DNA of 21,259 nucleotides from a virus. This document shows positions 14,066-21,089 of the stretch, piece by piece (the stretch's first letter is position 1; every line of letters begins with the position of its first letter). Below the pieces are notes generated by a model. That model had not been told where the DNA came from. It was given only the letters and a program-made list of their open reading frames with translations, and made no database searches. Position numbers and translations under genes: made by a program. The stretch lies in the IMG/VR virus record IMGVR_UViG_3300037042_004552, positions 1 to 21,259 of that record; one strand, written 5' to 3'.

Positions 14066-14175
14066 AGAAGGAGCCGCTAACCTCCTGAAAACTCATAGCT
14101 GTATCTATGTAATTATATATATTACTGTATTCTTACTTATTCCTCCTGCTGTACCCCCCCTTAGATCGTCCTTTC

Positions 14176-14253
14176 TGACCCAGCCGCAGCCCCTAAAAGA
14201 GCCTCAGAAGCGGCTGGGGCATTACGGGACCACACATGAGCGCGGCTGGGTCA
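14176..14253. repeat. Nested inverted and direct repeats (GCGGCTGGG)
   Basis: TGACCCAGCCGC (14176-14187) can pair with GCGGCTGGG at 14210-14218 (9 bp) or with GCGGCTGGGTCA at 14242-14253 (12 bp, perfect). The two right-hand copies are direct repeats 32 bp apart. The left arm can therefore form either of two mutually exclusive hairpins. Confidence 0.75.
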
Positions 14254-14277
14254 CCACGGACCATTTCGGCCTAAAGA

Positions 14278-14297
14278 GGGGTAGGGGGGTGGGGGGG
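14278..14297 (+). other. G-run, possible G-quadruplex
   Basis: Runs of 4, 6 and 7 G are separated by TA and T. The last run could supply two tracts of three, so a four-tract quadruplex is possible. It lies about 30 bases before the zinc-protein start and may affect its transcript or the origin. Confidence 0.45.
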
Positions 14298-14330
14298 AAA
14301 ACTCGCAAACTTAAATTATGGAGCGCGGCC

Positions 14331-14963
14331 ATGGGAAGACCAGTGATTCTCAAGCGTTGTACGGATTGCGGCGTTGAACGCATCAGTTCAGTATATGAAA
14401 ACAGCAGTTCCGTTTGCCAAGTCTGTCGCCCCCGTCGAGGAAATACAGGGGTTTCCGAATCGGCGGCGGCGCGCGACCGGCTGGCGAAGGAGCGGATCGC
14501 GAAGGCGAAGGCGTGCAAGTGCGGCGCGGCGGCTGTCGCGAAGGGGTTCTGCTCGCGCTGCTACCAGCAGCAGCGGCGCACAGGTGGCGCGGAGCCGAAG
14601 CCCGCCCGGAAACCCGGTCGCCCGTTCGGCGCGTCGGCAGACAGGGCGGGCGCAGTCGAGGACTTCCTGCGCGAGAGTGCCGCGACGGGCCAGTTCTCGG
14701 AGTTCATCGCGTCCGTGGCTCCGCGCCTGCCGCGCTGCATGTGCTGCCACACAACGTCGGGGCTCGCAGCGGACGCGGACGGTAACAACTGGTGCCGGGA
14801 GTGTGCGTACTACTCGTTCGCGTGCGGCTACTGTCCGGCGCACGCGTCCCCGGTCTTCTTCCCTGCGCTGTCCGAGAACCCGGTCCCGCCGCTCCTCCCC
14901 GTCGAAATCCCTCAAGTGTATACGGAGGGTGCCCTTGTTGTTGACGACTGCGAGGAGCCGTGA
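14331..14963 (+). CDS. Multi-zinc-finger protein with AT-hook-like motif
   Basis: A 210-aa protein from ATG 14331 with GGAG 8 bases upstream; the frame opens earlier, in the G-run, but that part is not plausible coding. It has three or four metal sites: Cys10/13 with Cys29/32, Cys62/64 with Cys74/77 (KACKCGAAAVAKGFCSRCYQ, a common phage finger pattern ending in RCYQQQRRTGG), and Cys136/138/139 with Cys155/158, plus CGYC at 165-168. RKPGRPFG at about 93-100 resembles an AT-hook. The C terminus is acidic and hydrophobic. It probably binds nucleic acid, perhaps as a late regulator or an origin-binding factor, since it lies beside the AT-rich region. No catalytic motif was found. Confidence 0.75.
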   Translation: MGRPVILKRCTDCGVERISSVYENSSSVCQVCRPRRGNTGVSESAAARDRLAKERIAKAKACKCGAAAVAKGFCSRCYQQQRRTGGAEPKPARKPGRPFGASADRAGAVEDFLRESAATGQFSEFIASVAPRLPRCMCCHTTSGLAADADGNNWCRECAYYSFACGYCPAHASPVFFPALSENPVPPLLPVEIPQVYTEGALVVDDCEEP

Positions 14964-14978
14964 GAGAAGCGCCGCAGC

Positions 14979-15227
14979 ATGGCAAAAAACGAGGTCTTGT
15001 CCGTTCGGCTTGACGCCGACATGCGCCGCCGTCTGGAGCAGTTCCGCATCACGTCCGGATTCGAGAACCCAACCCAAGCGGCCAGAGCCGCAATCGTCCT
15101 CGGCCTTGGCCGGGGCGAGGGGCTGGATGCCGAGTTCAGGCGGGTCGCAGCCCTTGAGGCGACCCGTGCGATGGGCCGTCGTGTGCGGATGGCCCTGCAA
15201 GCGGTGATGACCGAACTGGGGGAGTGA
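14979..15227 (+). CDS. Ribbon-helix-helix DNA-binding protein
   Basis: An 82-aa protein starting MAKNEVLSVRLDADMRRRLE. The strand VLSVRLD followed by helix ADMRRRLEQFRITSG and helix NPTQAARAAIVLGL is the Arc/CopG ribbon-helix-helix pattern, in which two strands of a dimer enter the DNA major groove. It likely works as a small repressor, and palindromes such as that at 12819 are candidate targets. The stop is immediately followed by the ATG of the next gene. The upstream ribosome site is weak (GAGAGAAG). Confidence 0.75.
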   Translation: MAKNEVLSVRLDADMRRRLEQFRITSGFENPTQAARAAIVLGLGRGEGLDAEFRRVAALEATRAMGRRVRMALQAVMTELGE

Positions 15228-15629
15228 ATGCCGTCTCGGACTCCGAAGTACCTCTACGGGAACAAGGGTGCGGCTGTTGATGAGGCGATCACGAAGCAGG
15301 TGCCCCTCCGCGTGTCGATGCAGCTTGCCCCTGACGAGTTGCGGCACCTGCGCGACTTCATGGACCTCTACGACGTAGCCGAGCCCACGCACGCGTTCCG
15401 GCTGGCCGTTTCGCTCGCGGTGACGACAGGCCCGCGCATGAGCGAGATTCAGCGGCTCAAAATGCGCGTCATCTCGAACGAGATTCGGGACTGGCTGATG
15501 AAGCGCGCGAGCATCGCGTACACCGACATCACCAACGAATTGAAGGCCGCAGGCATCGCGAGTGCGGACGAACTGGCGAAGGCTCAACAGGAGTACGCGG
15601 CGGCAGCCGCAGAGGAGAACGAACCGTGA
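15228..15629 (+). CDS. Second ribbon-helix-helix-like protein
   Basis: A 133-aa protein whose ATG abuts the stop of the preceding gene (TGAATG), with GGGGGAG 4 bases upstream. Residues about 24-66 (QVPLRVSMQLAPDELRHLRD, then AEPTHAFRLAVSLAV) look like a strand followed by two helices, again of the ribbon-helix-helix kind. A helical, Ala/Glu-rich C-terminal part follows. Two adjacent genes of this kind suggest a regulatory pair or a duplicated ancestor. The assignment is weaker than for the first protein. Confidence 0.65.
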   Translation: MPSRTPKYLYGNKGAAVDEAITKQVPLRVSMQLAPDELRHLRDFMDLYDVAEPTHAFRLAVSLAVTTGPRMSEIQRLKMRVISNEIRDWLMKRASIAYTDITNELKAAGIASADELAKAQQEYAAAAAEENEP

Positions 15630-16216
15630 AAATCAAAGAGGAGTTTTTCCACGTCACGAACGCGCCGACCACGGATGCGGGCGACAAGGCCGAGCCCGAG
15701 CAACAGACGGTCTCGCGCATCCTGACCACCGACTCAGAGGTCGAGGGCGGCGGTTCGGTGGCGACGCAAATCATCACGTCGTCGCAGGCGTTGGAGTTCG
15801 CCAACGCGGTGCGTTACCACTGCGGGAACTGCCGCTTCTTCGACAACCGGGGCTGGCGCGCGTTCGCCGCGAAGGCCGACAGCCCGCTCTCGCCCATGGC
15901 TGTGCGCGAGGACGTGAACAAGATTCGCGGCGCTCTCCTGATGACGATGAACGCCAGCGTCGGTTCGATGCACGCGGGCGCAGACGGGGACATGGACGTC
16001 GAGCACGCGCTTCAGGCGCTCGGCTTCTGCGGCCCCCTCGGCGAAATCGAGAAGGGCGACCCGGTCATCGTGCATCCCCTCGCGTCGTGCCCGCCTGAAC
16101 TTGTCTCGCCCGCGAACCCGGCTGGCCTGTTCAAGCCCCGCGACAACGACTCGGACGCGGCGGGCGAAGCTGCGTACGACCTCGTGATGCAGCGCGCGGC
16201 GGGCCGCGTCCCGTGA
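15626..16216 (+). CDS. Four-cysteine protein of unknown function
   Basis: A 196-aa protein starting at GTG 15626, overlapping the previous stop (GTGA), with GAGGAG upstream. After a polar N terminus of about 60 residues comes YHCGNCRFFDNRGWRAF (Cys66, Cys69). Two further cysteines are at 135 (LGFCGPLGE) and 155 (LASCPPEL). Four cysteines in this layout could hold zinc or an Fe-S cluster. I do not recognise the family. The stop overlaps the next gene (GTGA), so it is co-translated with the membrane protein. Confidence 0.7.
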   Translation: MKIKEEFFHVTNAPTTDAGDKAEPEQQTVSRILTTDSEVEGGGSVATQIITSSQALEFANAVRYHCGNCRFFDNRGWRAFAAKADSPLSPMAVREDVNKIRGALLMTMNASVGSMHAGADGDMDVEHALQALGFCGPLGEIEKGDPVIVHPLASCPPELVSPANPAGLFKPRDNDSDAAGEAAYDLVMQRAAGRVP

Positions 16217-16575
16217 CGCTTGTCGAGTTCGTTGGCATCCTCCTCGGCGCGTTCGGGTTTGCGTACATCGCCGGGCACGCGACCATCTCCTTGCCGCTTC
16301 GTACGTGGCTCGGTGGCATCCCGGGTGAGCCGGGTGCTGACGGGGTACCGGGCAGGCTCCCAATCCCGGGCGCGTTGGGCCGCTTCGGTGAGTTCCTGTG
16401 CGCGCTGCTCGAATGCCCTGCGTGCCTTGGCTTCTGGCTGGGCTGTTCGCTCGGAATCACGATCCTGAAATCGGCCAGCGGCATGTGGCCGCACCCCATC
16501 CTCTGGTCTATCTGGATGGGCTGCATCACGTCGGGCTTCAACTTCCTACTTGGCCGCGCGACGCGGCTCATCTGA
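16213..16575 (+). CDS. DUF1360-like membrane protein with collagen-like loop
   Basis: A 120-aa protein with GTG 16213 overlapping the preceding stop. Hydrophobic segments lie at about 4-22, 73-87 and 94-113. The motif LLECPACLGFWLGC (65-78) is characteristic of the DUF1360 family of small membrane proteins found in Bacillus and phages, whose function is unknown. Between the first membrane segment and this motif is a short Gly-x-y stretch (GIPGEPGADGVPG, residues 35-47) that resembles collagen. The topology suggests the loop and the Cys motif are on opposite sides of the first helix, but this is a guess. Confidence 0.7.
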   Translation: MTLVEFVGILLGAFGFAYIAGHATISLPLRTWLGGIPGEPGADGVPGRLPIPGALGRFGEFLCALLECPACLGFWLGCSLGITILKSASGMWPHPILWSIWMGCITSGFNFLLGRATRLI

Positions 16576-16584
16576 AAGGCCACC

Positions 16585-18276
16585 ATGTCGATCGTGACGT
16601 ACTCCCCCGAAGAAACCATCCGCCTTCTCTCTGAGAAGGCCAAGACGGGCGGCGACCGCTTCGTCGTGAAGGTGTCCCGGCGTCGTGGCATGGCCGGGCT
16701 GCTGGAGCACATCGCCACGCTCACGGACGCGACCGTCAACCACATCGCGAATCCCGAGACGTGGCTCCCCGTGCTGTGTGGCGGCGGCGACTACGGTTTG
16801 CAGGTGGCGCACTCGGATGAGGTGTCCGCTCGCATGGGCGGCGTGCTGACGTTCAAGTTTCAGGGCGCGCCCTCCGACACCGTGAACACCCGGGCCTTGT
16901 CCACGAACGCTTGGAATGGCCCCGGGAGCATCATCTTCCCCGCCGCGAATGACACGGGGCTTCCGACCGGGAACGCGGGCGCGATGGTGTCGGGGTCGAT
17001 GGGTGGCCCGTCCGTCATCGCCGGGTACGGAATGCCGCCGTCGCAGGCCCCGTCACAGGGCGTGCCGATGTCGCCTTTCTACGACGAGCGCCTCGAACGT
17101 GAGCGCGAACGGGTGTCGCGTGAGCGGCTCGACTTGCAGGACCGGCAGGCGAAGGCCGACCGGGCGCTGGCCGAGCGCGAATTCGAGGTTCGCGAAAAGG
17201 AACGCGAGGCGAAGCTCAAGGAGGAGATGGGCGGTCGTCAGCGCGAACTGGAGGCCAAGTTCACGGCCACGCAGCAGAACCAGACCGGGATGAAGGACAT
17301 CGTCGCCGCGCTCGCCCCGCTGGTGATGGGGTTCATGCAGCAGTCGTCGGAGGCCCGCGCGGCGCAGATTCGCTCGCAAGAGGAGTCGTCGCGCCGCTTC
17401 ATGGAGATGATGCAGGCGCAGAACCAGCAGACGCAGATGATGATGCTGAAGATGAATGAGAAGGGCATCGACCCCTCGGTCACGATGATGATGGAGATGA
17501 TGCGCGCGAATTCGACTGGCAACGGCGAGATGATGAGCCGCATCGTGGACGCGATGGGGGCCGTGTCCAAGACCTCGGTTGGCATGATTGAGGCGATTGC
17601 CGATCTCCAGCTTGGCGGGCAGCCCGAGTCGCCCATCCTCGCGGCGGTACGCGAGGGCGTGAAGGCGATGGCGTCGCTCTCGCAGGGCGCGACCACGGGC
17701 GCGCGGAAGGTCGTGCAGTCGCAGGCGCAACTGCCCGCGCGGAATCCGCAGCCGCAGCCGCAACCCCGGCCCCAGCAGGCAGCACCGGCACCGGCCCAGC
17801 AGGCGAAGGCCAAGCCTACGAACGGGGCGGCGGGGCCGCAGGTCGTTCACGAGGTGCCGGGCGCTCCCGCGCCCAACCTCCCGCCCGCGACCGAGAACGC
17901 GCCGCAGCCCTCGGCGTTCGACGGGATGGTCCCGGGGCTCACCCCGGAGCGGAAGTTCACGCCCGTTGAAGGCCACGTCATCGAGCAGTTGAAGGCGATG
18001 ATTGAGGCGCGGCACGAGCCTATCGAGGAAGTCGGGCAGTATTTCATCGACGCGCTCACGACCACGGAGATGCGCGAGGAACTGAACCAGCGGGACGGCG
18101 ACATCAACACGCTCATCGGTGACCACCTCGGCATGTGGGCGCTGGCGTCGGAGGACAACCGCGCGTACCTCGGACGGCTCGGGGAGATCGTCGAGAGGCT
18201 CGGCGCGGAACTCGGCCTGTTCTCGTCGGACGAGGGCGGCGAGGACTCCGAAGGCGACGAGTCGGTCGAAGGCTGA
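16585..18276 (+). CDS. Large coiled-coil protein with low-complexity linkers
   Basis: A 563-aa protein from ATG 16585, with AAAGG upstream. It has a folded N-terminal domain (about 1-120), a Gly/Ser/Pro-rich linker, and a long charged coiled coil (about 167-230, ERERERVSRERLDLQDRQAK onward). A Met/Gln-rich helical region follows (about 265-310, with MMEMMR-like runs), then a Pro/Gln/Ala-rich linker (about 375-435) and a C-terminal helical domain (about 450-545) ending in an acidic tail. No membrane segment or enzyme motif was seen. A scaffold, tether or structural role is possible. I do not recognise the family. Confidence 0.75.
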   Translation: MSIVTYSPEETIRLLSEKAKTGGDRFVVKVSRRRGMAGLLEHIATLTDATVNHIANPETWLPVLCGGGDYGLQVAHSDEVSARMGGVLTFKFQGAPSDTVNTRALSTNAWNGPGSIIFPAANDTGLPTGNAGAMVSGSMGGPSVIAGYGMPPSQAPSQGVPMSPFYDERLERERERVSRERLDLQDRQAKADRALAEREFEVREKEREAKLKEEMGGRQRELEAKFTATQQNQTGMKDIVAALAPLVMGFMQQSSEARAAQIRSQEESSRRFMEMMQAQNQQTQMMMLKMNEKGIDPSVTMMMEMMRANSTGNGEMMSRIVDAMGAVSKTSVGMIEAIADLQLGGQPESPILAAVREGVKAMASLSQGATTGARKVVQSQAQLPARNPQPQPQPRPQQAAPAPAQQAKAKPTNGAAGPQVVHEVPGAPAPNLPPATENAPQPSAFDGMVPGLTPERKFTPVEGHVIEQLKAMIEARHEPIEEVGQYFIDALTTTEMREELNQRDGDINTLIGDHLGMWALASEDNRAYLGRLGEIVERLGAELGLFSSDEGGEDSEGDESVEG

Positions 18277-18286
18277 CGCAGGTGAC

Positions 18287-18318
18287 GCCCGGTGGTGTGC
18301 GAGGTGGCCCCACCGGGC
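18287..18318 (+). terminator. Hairpin after the coiled-coil gene
   Basis: A 9-bp perfect stem (GCCCGGTGG / CCACCGGGC) with a 14-base loop starts 10 bases after the stop and is followed by CTTGCTGT. The weak T content makes it a possible but not canonical terminator. Confidence 0.5.
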
Positions 18319-18355
18319 CTTGCTGTCAGGGTGCCGCGCTCCGTAGCTTCCACCT

Positions 18356-18925
18356 GTGCGCTACGGCTACGCGAAGTACCCGGCTGATTCGACCACGAAG
18401 ATGGTCAATCCGAAGGACCAGCAGGCTTCGCTGAAGCTCCTCGCGGAACTGGCGCAACGCGCATCCGTGACCCCGCTCGTGCGGAACACCGCTGTGAAGA
18501 TCATCCGCAACTGCAAGTCGCGCGGCGACCAGTGCGAACTGGAAGCTGTCTTCCGCACAGTGAAGACCGGGGACGCGGGCGTGGCCCCGTTCGCGGACGG
18601 CTTCAAGTACATCGCAGACCCCCGCTACGCCGACTACTTTGAGTCCCCCGTGGACGCGATTGAGAACTGCCTGCGCGGCGCGTGCGGCTCCGACTGCGAT
18701 GGGCACGCCGGACTCATCGTCGCGCTGTGCTCGGCGCTCGGGTTCAAGTGCGGGCTGCGCGCGTGGGGCCGCAACAAGGAAGGCTTCTCGCACGTCTATG
18801 CTGTCGTCGCGTTCCCGAAGCGCCCTCCGTTCAAGGACGTGGTCGGCATGGACACGACCGTTCCTGAATCCTCTGTCGGCTGGGAACCGCCGCAGGGCGA
18901 AGTGCTCACCGCGTGGTTGGAGTGA
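18356..18925 (+). CDS. Transglutaminase-like cysteine peptidase fold
   Basis: A 189-aa protein whose catalytic triad is readable: Cys114 in GSDCDGHA, His146 in FSHVYAV and Asp166 in GMDTTV. The spacing and the helix after the Cys (GLIVALCSALGFKCGLRAWG) match the transglutaminase-like superfamily, whose members act as peptidases, amidases or protein cross-linkers. It opens the probable virion module, so a role in maturation or cross-linking of particle proteins is possible. The start is uncertain. GTG 18356 has no clear ribosome site, and ATG 18401 is an alternative without one. The residues before the core (about 1-90) are helical. Confidence 0.75.
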   Translation: MRYGYAKYPADSTTKMVNPKDQQASLKLLAELAQRASVTPLVRNTAVKIIRNCKSRGDQCELEAVFRTVKTGDAGVAPFADGFKYIADPRYADYFESPVDAIENCLRGACGSDCDGHAGLIVALCSALGFKCGLRAWGRNKEGFSHVYAVVAFPKRPPFKDVVGMDTTVPESSVGWEPPQGEVLTAWLE

Positions 18926-18930
18926 CCCAA

Positions 18931-19224
18931 ATGGCGAAGCGAAAGACGAAGCGTCTCGGCAGTTCCGCTGAAATGCACCGCGCAGCGGCGGTTGACCTCC
19001 GGGAGAACGCCCGCCGTAGTGCGGAGTTTGTGCGTACGGACCTTGGCCGTGGCGACTGTCGCCGGGCCATCGAGCAACTCGTCGCCGCCGCCGAGTACAG
19101 CGGCATGGCGCACTCGGAGGCGAGCGGGGCAGAGGGCCAACCCGTGCGCGGTAACCGGCGCGACCGTACCATCGGCCAGTTGACGACCCGCGTCATTGAA
19201 GCCTGCGTCAAGACGAAGAAGTGA
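18931..19224 (+). CDS. Small basic helical protein
   Basis: A 97-aa protein starting MAKRKTKRLGSSAEMHRAAA, with GGAG 9 bases before ATG 18931. It lies 5 bases after the transglutaminase-like gene stop. The sequence is Ala-, Arg- and Glu-rich and mostly helical, with two cysteines (GRGDCRRA and EACVK). Both termini are basic. It may bind DNA or an acidic surface in the particle. Family not recognised. Confidence 0.7.
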   Translation: MAKRKTKRLGSSAEMHRAAAVDLRENARRSAEFVRTDLGRGDCRRAIEQLVAAAEYSGMAHSEASGAEGQPVRGNRRDRTIGQLTTRVIEACVKTKK

Positions 19225-19254
19225 CTCACCGCTGTACCCCCAAGGAGCAACAAC

Positions 19255-19476
19255 ATGAGCAACCGTGTCGTCATTCAAGAGGGGTACACCCTGCCCTTCG
19301 CCGCGTACTCCAAGAAGCGCAAGGCCAAGAAGCGCACCAAACGAAACGGTGCCGCGTCGCCCGCGATGCGGGAGCAGCAGAACGTGATGAAGGCGTGTGC
19401 GAAGAAGGCTCCGGGCGGCAAGGCGTACCGGGGGTTCATGTCCGGCTGCCTCAAGGCCGGTGGCCCGCAGGACTGA
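19255..19476 (+). CDS. Small basic protein with psiF-repeat-like C terminus
   Basis: A 73-aa protein from ATG 19255 with a strong AAGGAG site. The middle is very basic (KKRKAKKRTKRNG). The C-terminal part NVMKACAKKAPGGKAYRGFM, followed by SGCLKAG, resembles the psiF repeat in spacing of the two cysteines and in the FM-x-x-CLK ending. PsiF repeats are found in small, often exported proteins of unknown role. Position inside the putative virion module suggests a packaged or DNA-associated protein. The similarity is short and should be treated as tentative. Confidence 0.7.
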   Translation: MSNRVVIQEGYTLPFAAYSKKRKAKKRTKRNGAASPAMREQQNVMKACAKKAPGGKAYRGFMSGCLKAGGPQD

Positions 19477-19530
19477 TTCTGCCGTTCCCGTAGTACCCGG
19501 TGCCCGCTCGGTCCCGGCCAACCAACCAAC

Positions 19531-19547
19531 GCGCCGCAGAGCGGCGC
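19531..19547 (+). promoter_or_regulatory. Hairpin in the leader of the membrane-protein gene
   Basis: A perfect 7-bp stem GCGCCGC / GCGGCGC with a 3-base loop (AGA) sits 19 bases before ATG 19567. It may mark the mRNA 5' or 3' end, or tune expression between two late genes. Confidence 0.45.
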
Positions 19548-19566
19548 ACTGCATCGGAGCTACAAA

Positions 19567-20136
19567 ATGGCGAAGCACAAGCGGTACCGTGGCATCACCT
19601 CAATCTCCCTCGGCGCTATGCCGGTCGAACTGAACGACTCGGTCAAGGTCATGGACGTCCTCGTCGGCGCGGCTGTCGGCGTCATCGGCTCGGGAGCCCT
19701 GCGCGCCCTGCTGAACAAGTTCGCGGGCGAGACCTACCAGAGCGTCAAGGGTGCGGTCGGCCCCGCGCTGCCGCTCCTCACCGGCCTCGGCACCGGCCTC
19801 GTGCTGTACTACGCGCAGAAGAACATGGCCGTGGGCCGCGCGAAGGGCCACCTCGTTGGCGCTGTCGGCGCTGGCGTCGCCGCGACCGTGATGTCGTACC
19901 TCCCGAAGATCAGCGAGATGCTGCCCAAGGACTGGGCCGTGGACTTCAGCGACGTCGTGTCCCTGAACCTCGGCGGGCTCGGGCGGTACGCTGACTACAG
20001 CGGCCTGCTCGTGTCGGACCAGAGCGACTTCAACGGTCTGCTCGTGGCCGACAAGTCGGACGACCTGAACCAGTTGGCCGCGTACGCCATGGGCGACGAG
20101 GACGACGACGGGCTCATGTCCCTGTCCGCGATGTGA
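19567..20136 (+). CDS. Three-helix Gly/Ala-rich membrane protein, probable virion membrane protein
   Basis: A 189-aa protein with GGAG 8 bases before ATG 19567. Three hydrophobic segments lie at about 28-48 (VMDVLVGAAVGVIGSG), 66-82 (GPALPLLTGLGTGLVLYYAQ) and 95-112 (HLVGAVGAGVAATVMSYL), each rich in Gly and Ala. A basic N terminus (MAKHKRYRG) precedes them. The C terminus is polar and acidic, with a near-repeat: SGLLVSDQSD and NGLLVADKSD (residues about 145-164). Placement between small basic proteins and the putative capsid gene suggests a membrane protein of the particle, as in tailless membrane-containing phages. Family not recognised; a holin-like role is less likely given the length. 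Confidence 0.75.
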   Translation: MAKHKRYRGITSISLGAMPVELNDSVKVMDVLVGAAVGVIGSGALRALLNKFAGETYQSVKGAVGPALPLLTGLGTGLVLYYAQKNMAVGRAKGHLVGAVGAGVAATVMSYLPKISEMLPKDWAVDFSDVVSLNLGGLGRYADYSGLLVSDQSDFNGLLVADKSDDLNQLAAYAMGDEDDDGLMSLSAM

Positions 20137-20142
20137 TTCGCC

Positions 20143-20178
20143 CCGGGACCGCGTCCGGGTTTCCGTACGCGGTTCCGG
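20143..20178 (+). terminator. Hairpin after the membrane-protein gene
   Basis: A 12-bp stem (CCGGGACCGCGT with ACGCGGTTCCGG, one G-U pair as RNA) and 12-base loop begin 7 bases after the stop. No T-run follows. A GTAGTA motif comes just after it, at 20180. It may be an attenuator or processing site rather than a full terminator. Confidence 0.45.
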
Positions 20179-20249
20179 TGTAGTAGAGAAGCAACCAACC
20201 CGCAGTTCAACCGCCGTACACATGGGCTTCCTGCCCGGAGACACACAAC

Positions 20250-20927
20250 ATGAAGATGCTGCTCCCTGACGCTTCGTTCCGTTCGCCCACCGCCGTCGCT
20301 GGCAAGAGCGACATGCGCGATGAGAACATCTACTCGGCAGTCGTCGTCGCTGACGGCGCGAACGGGCAGACCACGGTGTTCACGGTCCCGCGCGGCCAGA
20401 ACATCCCCCAGCTTGGCACGGTCACCACCACGCCCGCGCACCAGAAGACCTTCACCGAACTGACCACGAACATCTCGCAGGCCGGTCAGCTTGGCGCGGC
20501 CATCGGTGATGCGTCCGTTCGCAAGATCGGCATCAACATCGAGAACGCGTTCTACGACGCGTCGGGTGTGCAGAACAGCTACGGCGCTGGGCCGCAGCAG
20601 GTCAGCGAGATCCTCGCGAAGACCTTCTTCCAGCTTCGCATCGCTGGCAAGCTCCAGATTCAGGGTCCCACCTCGTTCTTCCCGGCCTCGGGCGGCGAGT
20701 TCGGCGCGCTGGCCGGTGGTCCCGCGACCTCGGTGCAGGGCGTGGTCGGCAACGGCTGGCCGGGGCAGTTGCGCGGCCTGAAGATCCCCATCCTCGTCGG
20801 TCGTACCGACACGGTGGAAGGCATCTTCGGCGTGGCGGGCGGCGCTTCGCTGGACTTCGGTGCGGCGGAACACCCCTCGCTGGTGTGGTTCAACCTGCAC
20901 GCGCTCATCAAGGGCGACGCTCGCTGA
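20250..20927 (+). CDS. Putative capsid/coat protein
   Basis: A 225-aa protein from ATG 20250 with GGAG about 9 bases upstream. After about 25 polar N-terminal residues, the sequence is rich in short alternating strands and Gly, Ala, Ser and Thr: NIYSAVVVADGANGQTTVFT, QAGQLGAAIGDASVRKIGIN and so on, with VWFNLHALIKGDAR at the end. No enzyme motif, signal or membrane segment is present. Size, composition, isolated strong ribosome site and flanking hairpins fit a major structural protein. A single jelly-roll capsid protein is one possibility, but fold and role are inference and I recognise no specific family. Confidence 0.65.
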   Translation: MKMLLPDASFRSPTAVAGKSDMRDENIYSAVVVADGANGQTTVFTVPRGQNIPQLGTVTTTPAHQKTFTELTTNISQAGQLGAAIGDASVRKIGINIENAFYDASGVQNSYGAGPQQVSEILAKTFFQLRIAGKLQIQGPTSFFPASGGEFGALAGGPATSVQGVVGNGWPGQLRGLKIPILVGRTDTVEGIFGVAGGASLDFGAAEHPSLVWFNLHALIKGDAR

Positions 20928-20970
20928 TTCGAACAGGAAAGCCGGGGCAACGTTCCCGCGCTTTCCCCCG

Positions 20971-21078
20971 GGCCACCGTTCGGATTTTCCGGGCGGTGGC
21001 CTTCGGGCTTCTGAAAGACCTCGTGGTCAGAAGCCAGAACAGCAGCACCCACGACGTAAGCGCCAGCCGCTCGCTGGC
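20971..21078 (+). promoter_or_regulatory. Three consecutive hairpins between two putative structural genes
   Basis: Perfect stems are GGCCACCG/CGGTGGCC (20971-21001, 15-base loop), GGCTTCTGA/TCAGAAGCC (21006-21035, 12-base loop) and GCCAGC/GCTGGC (21062-21078, 5-base loop). The first is flanked by T-containing sequence (ATTTTCC in its loop) but has no terminal T-run. They may protect the capsid transcript or reduce read-through. Confidence 0.6.
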
Positions 21079-21089
21079 AGGAGTGCAAC

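Larger units (their letters stand above)
14066..14330. other. Candidate replication origin: AT-rich patch, inverted repeats, C- and G-runs
   Basis: The gap contains no ORF that looks coding. A 55-bp patch around 14090-14145 is almost free of GC (for example AATTATATATATTA), in sharp contrast to the GC-rich window. It is followed by a run of seven C (14154-14160), inverted repeats at 14176-14253, and a G-rich run at 14278-14297. The gap directly follows a DUF3987-like replication ATPase gene. An easily melted patch next to repeats and a replication gene is the usual look of an origin. A promoter or terminator region for the downstream genes is the main alternative. Confidence 0.5.

Noticed and set aside
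17053-18126. Minus-strand ORF of 357 codons opposite the coiled-coil gene
   Set aside because: Leu/Arg/His-rich shadow of the plus-strand gene, which has the ribosome site and a plausible domain plan.
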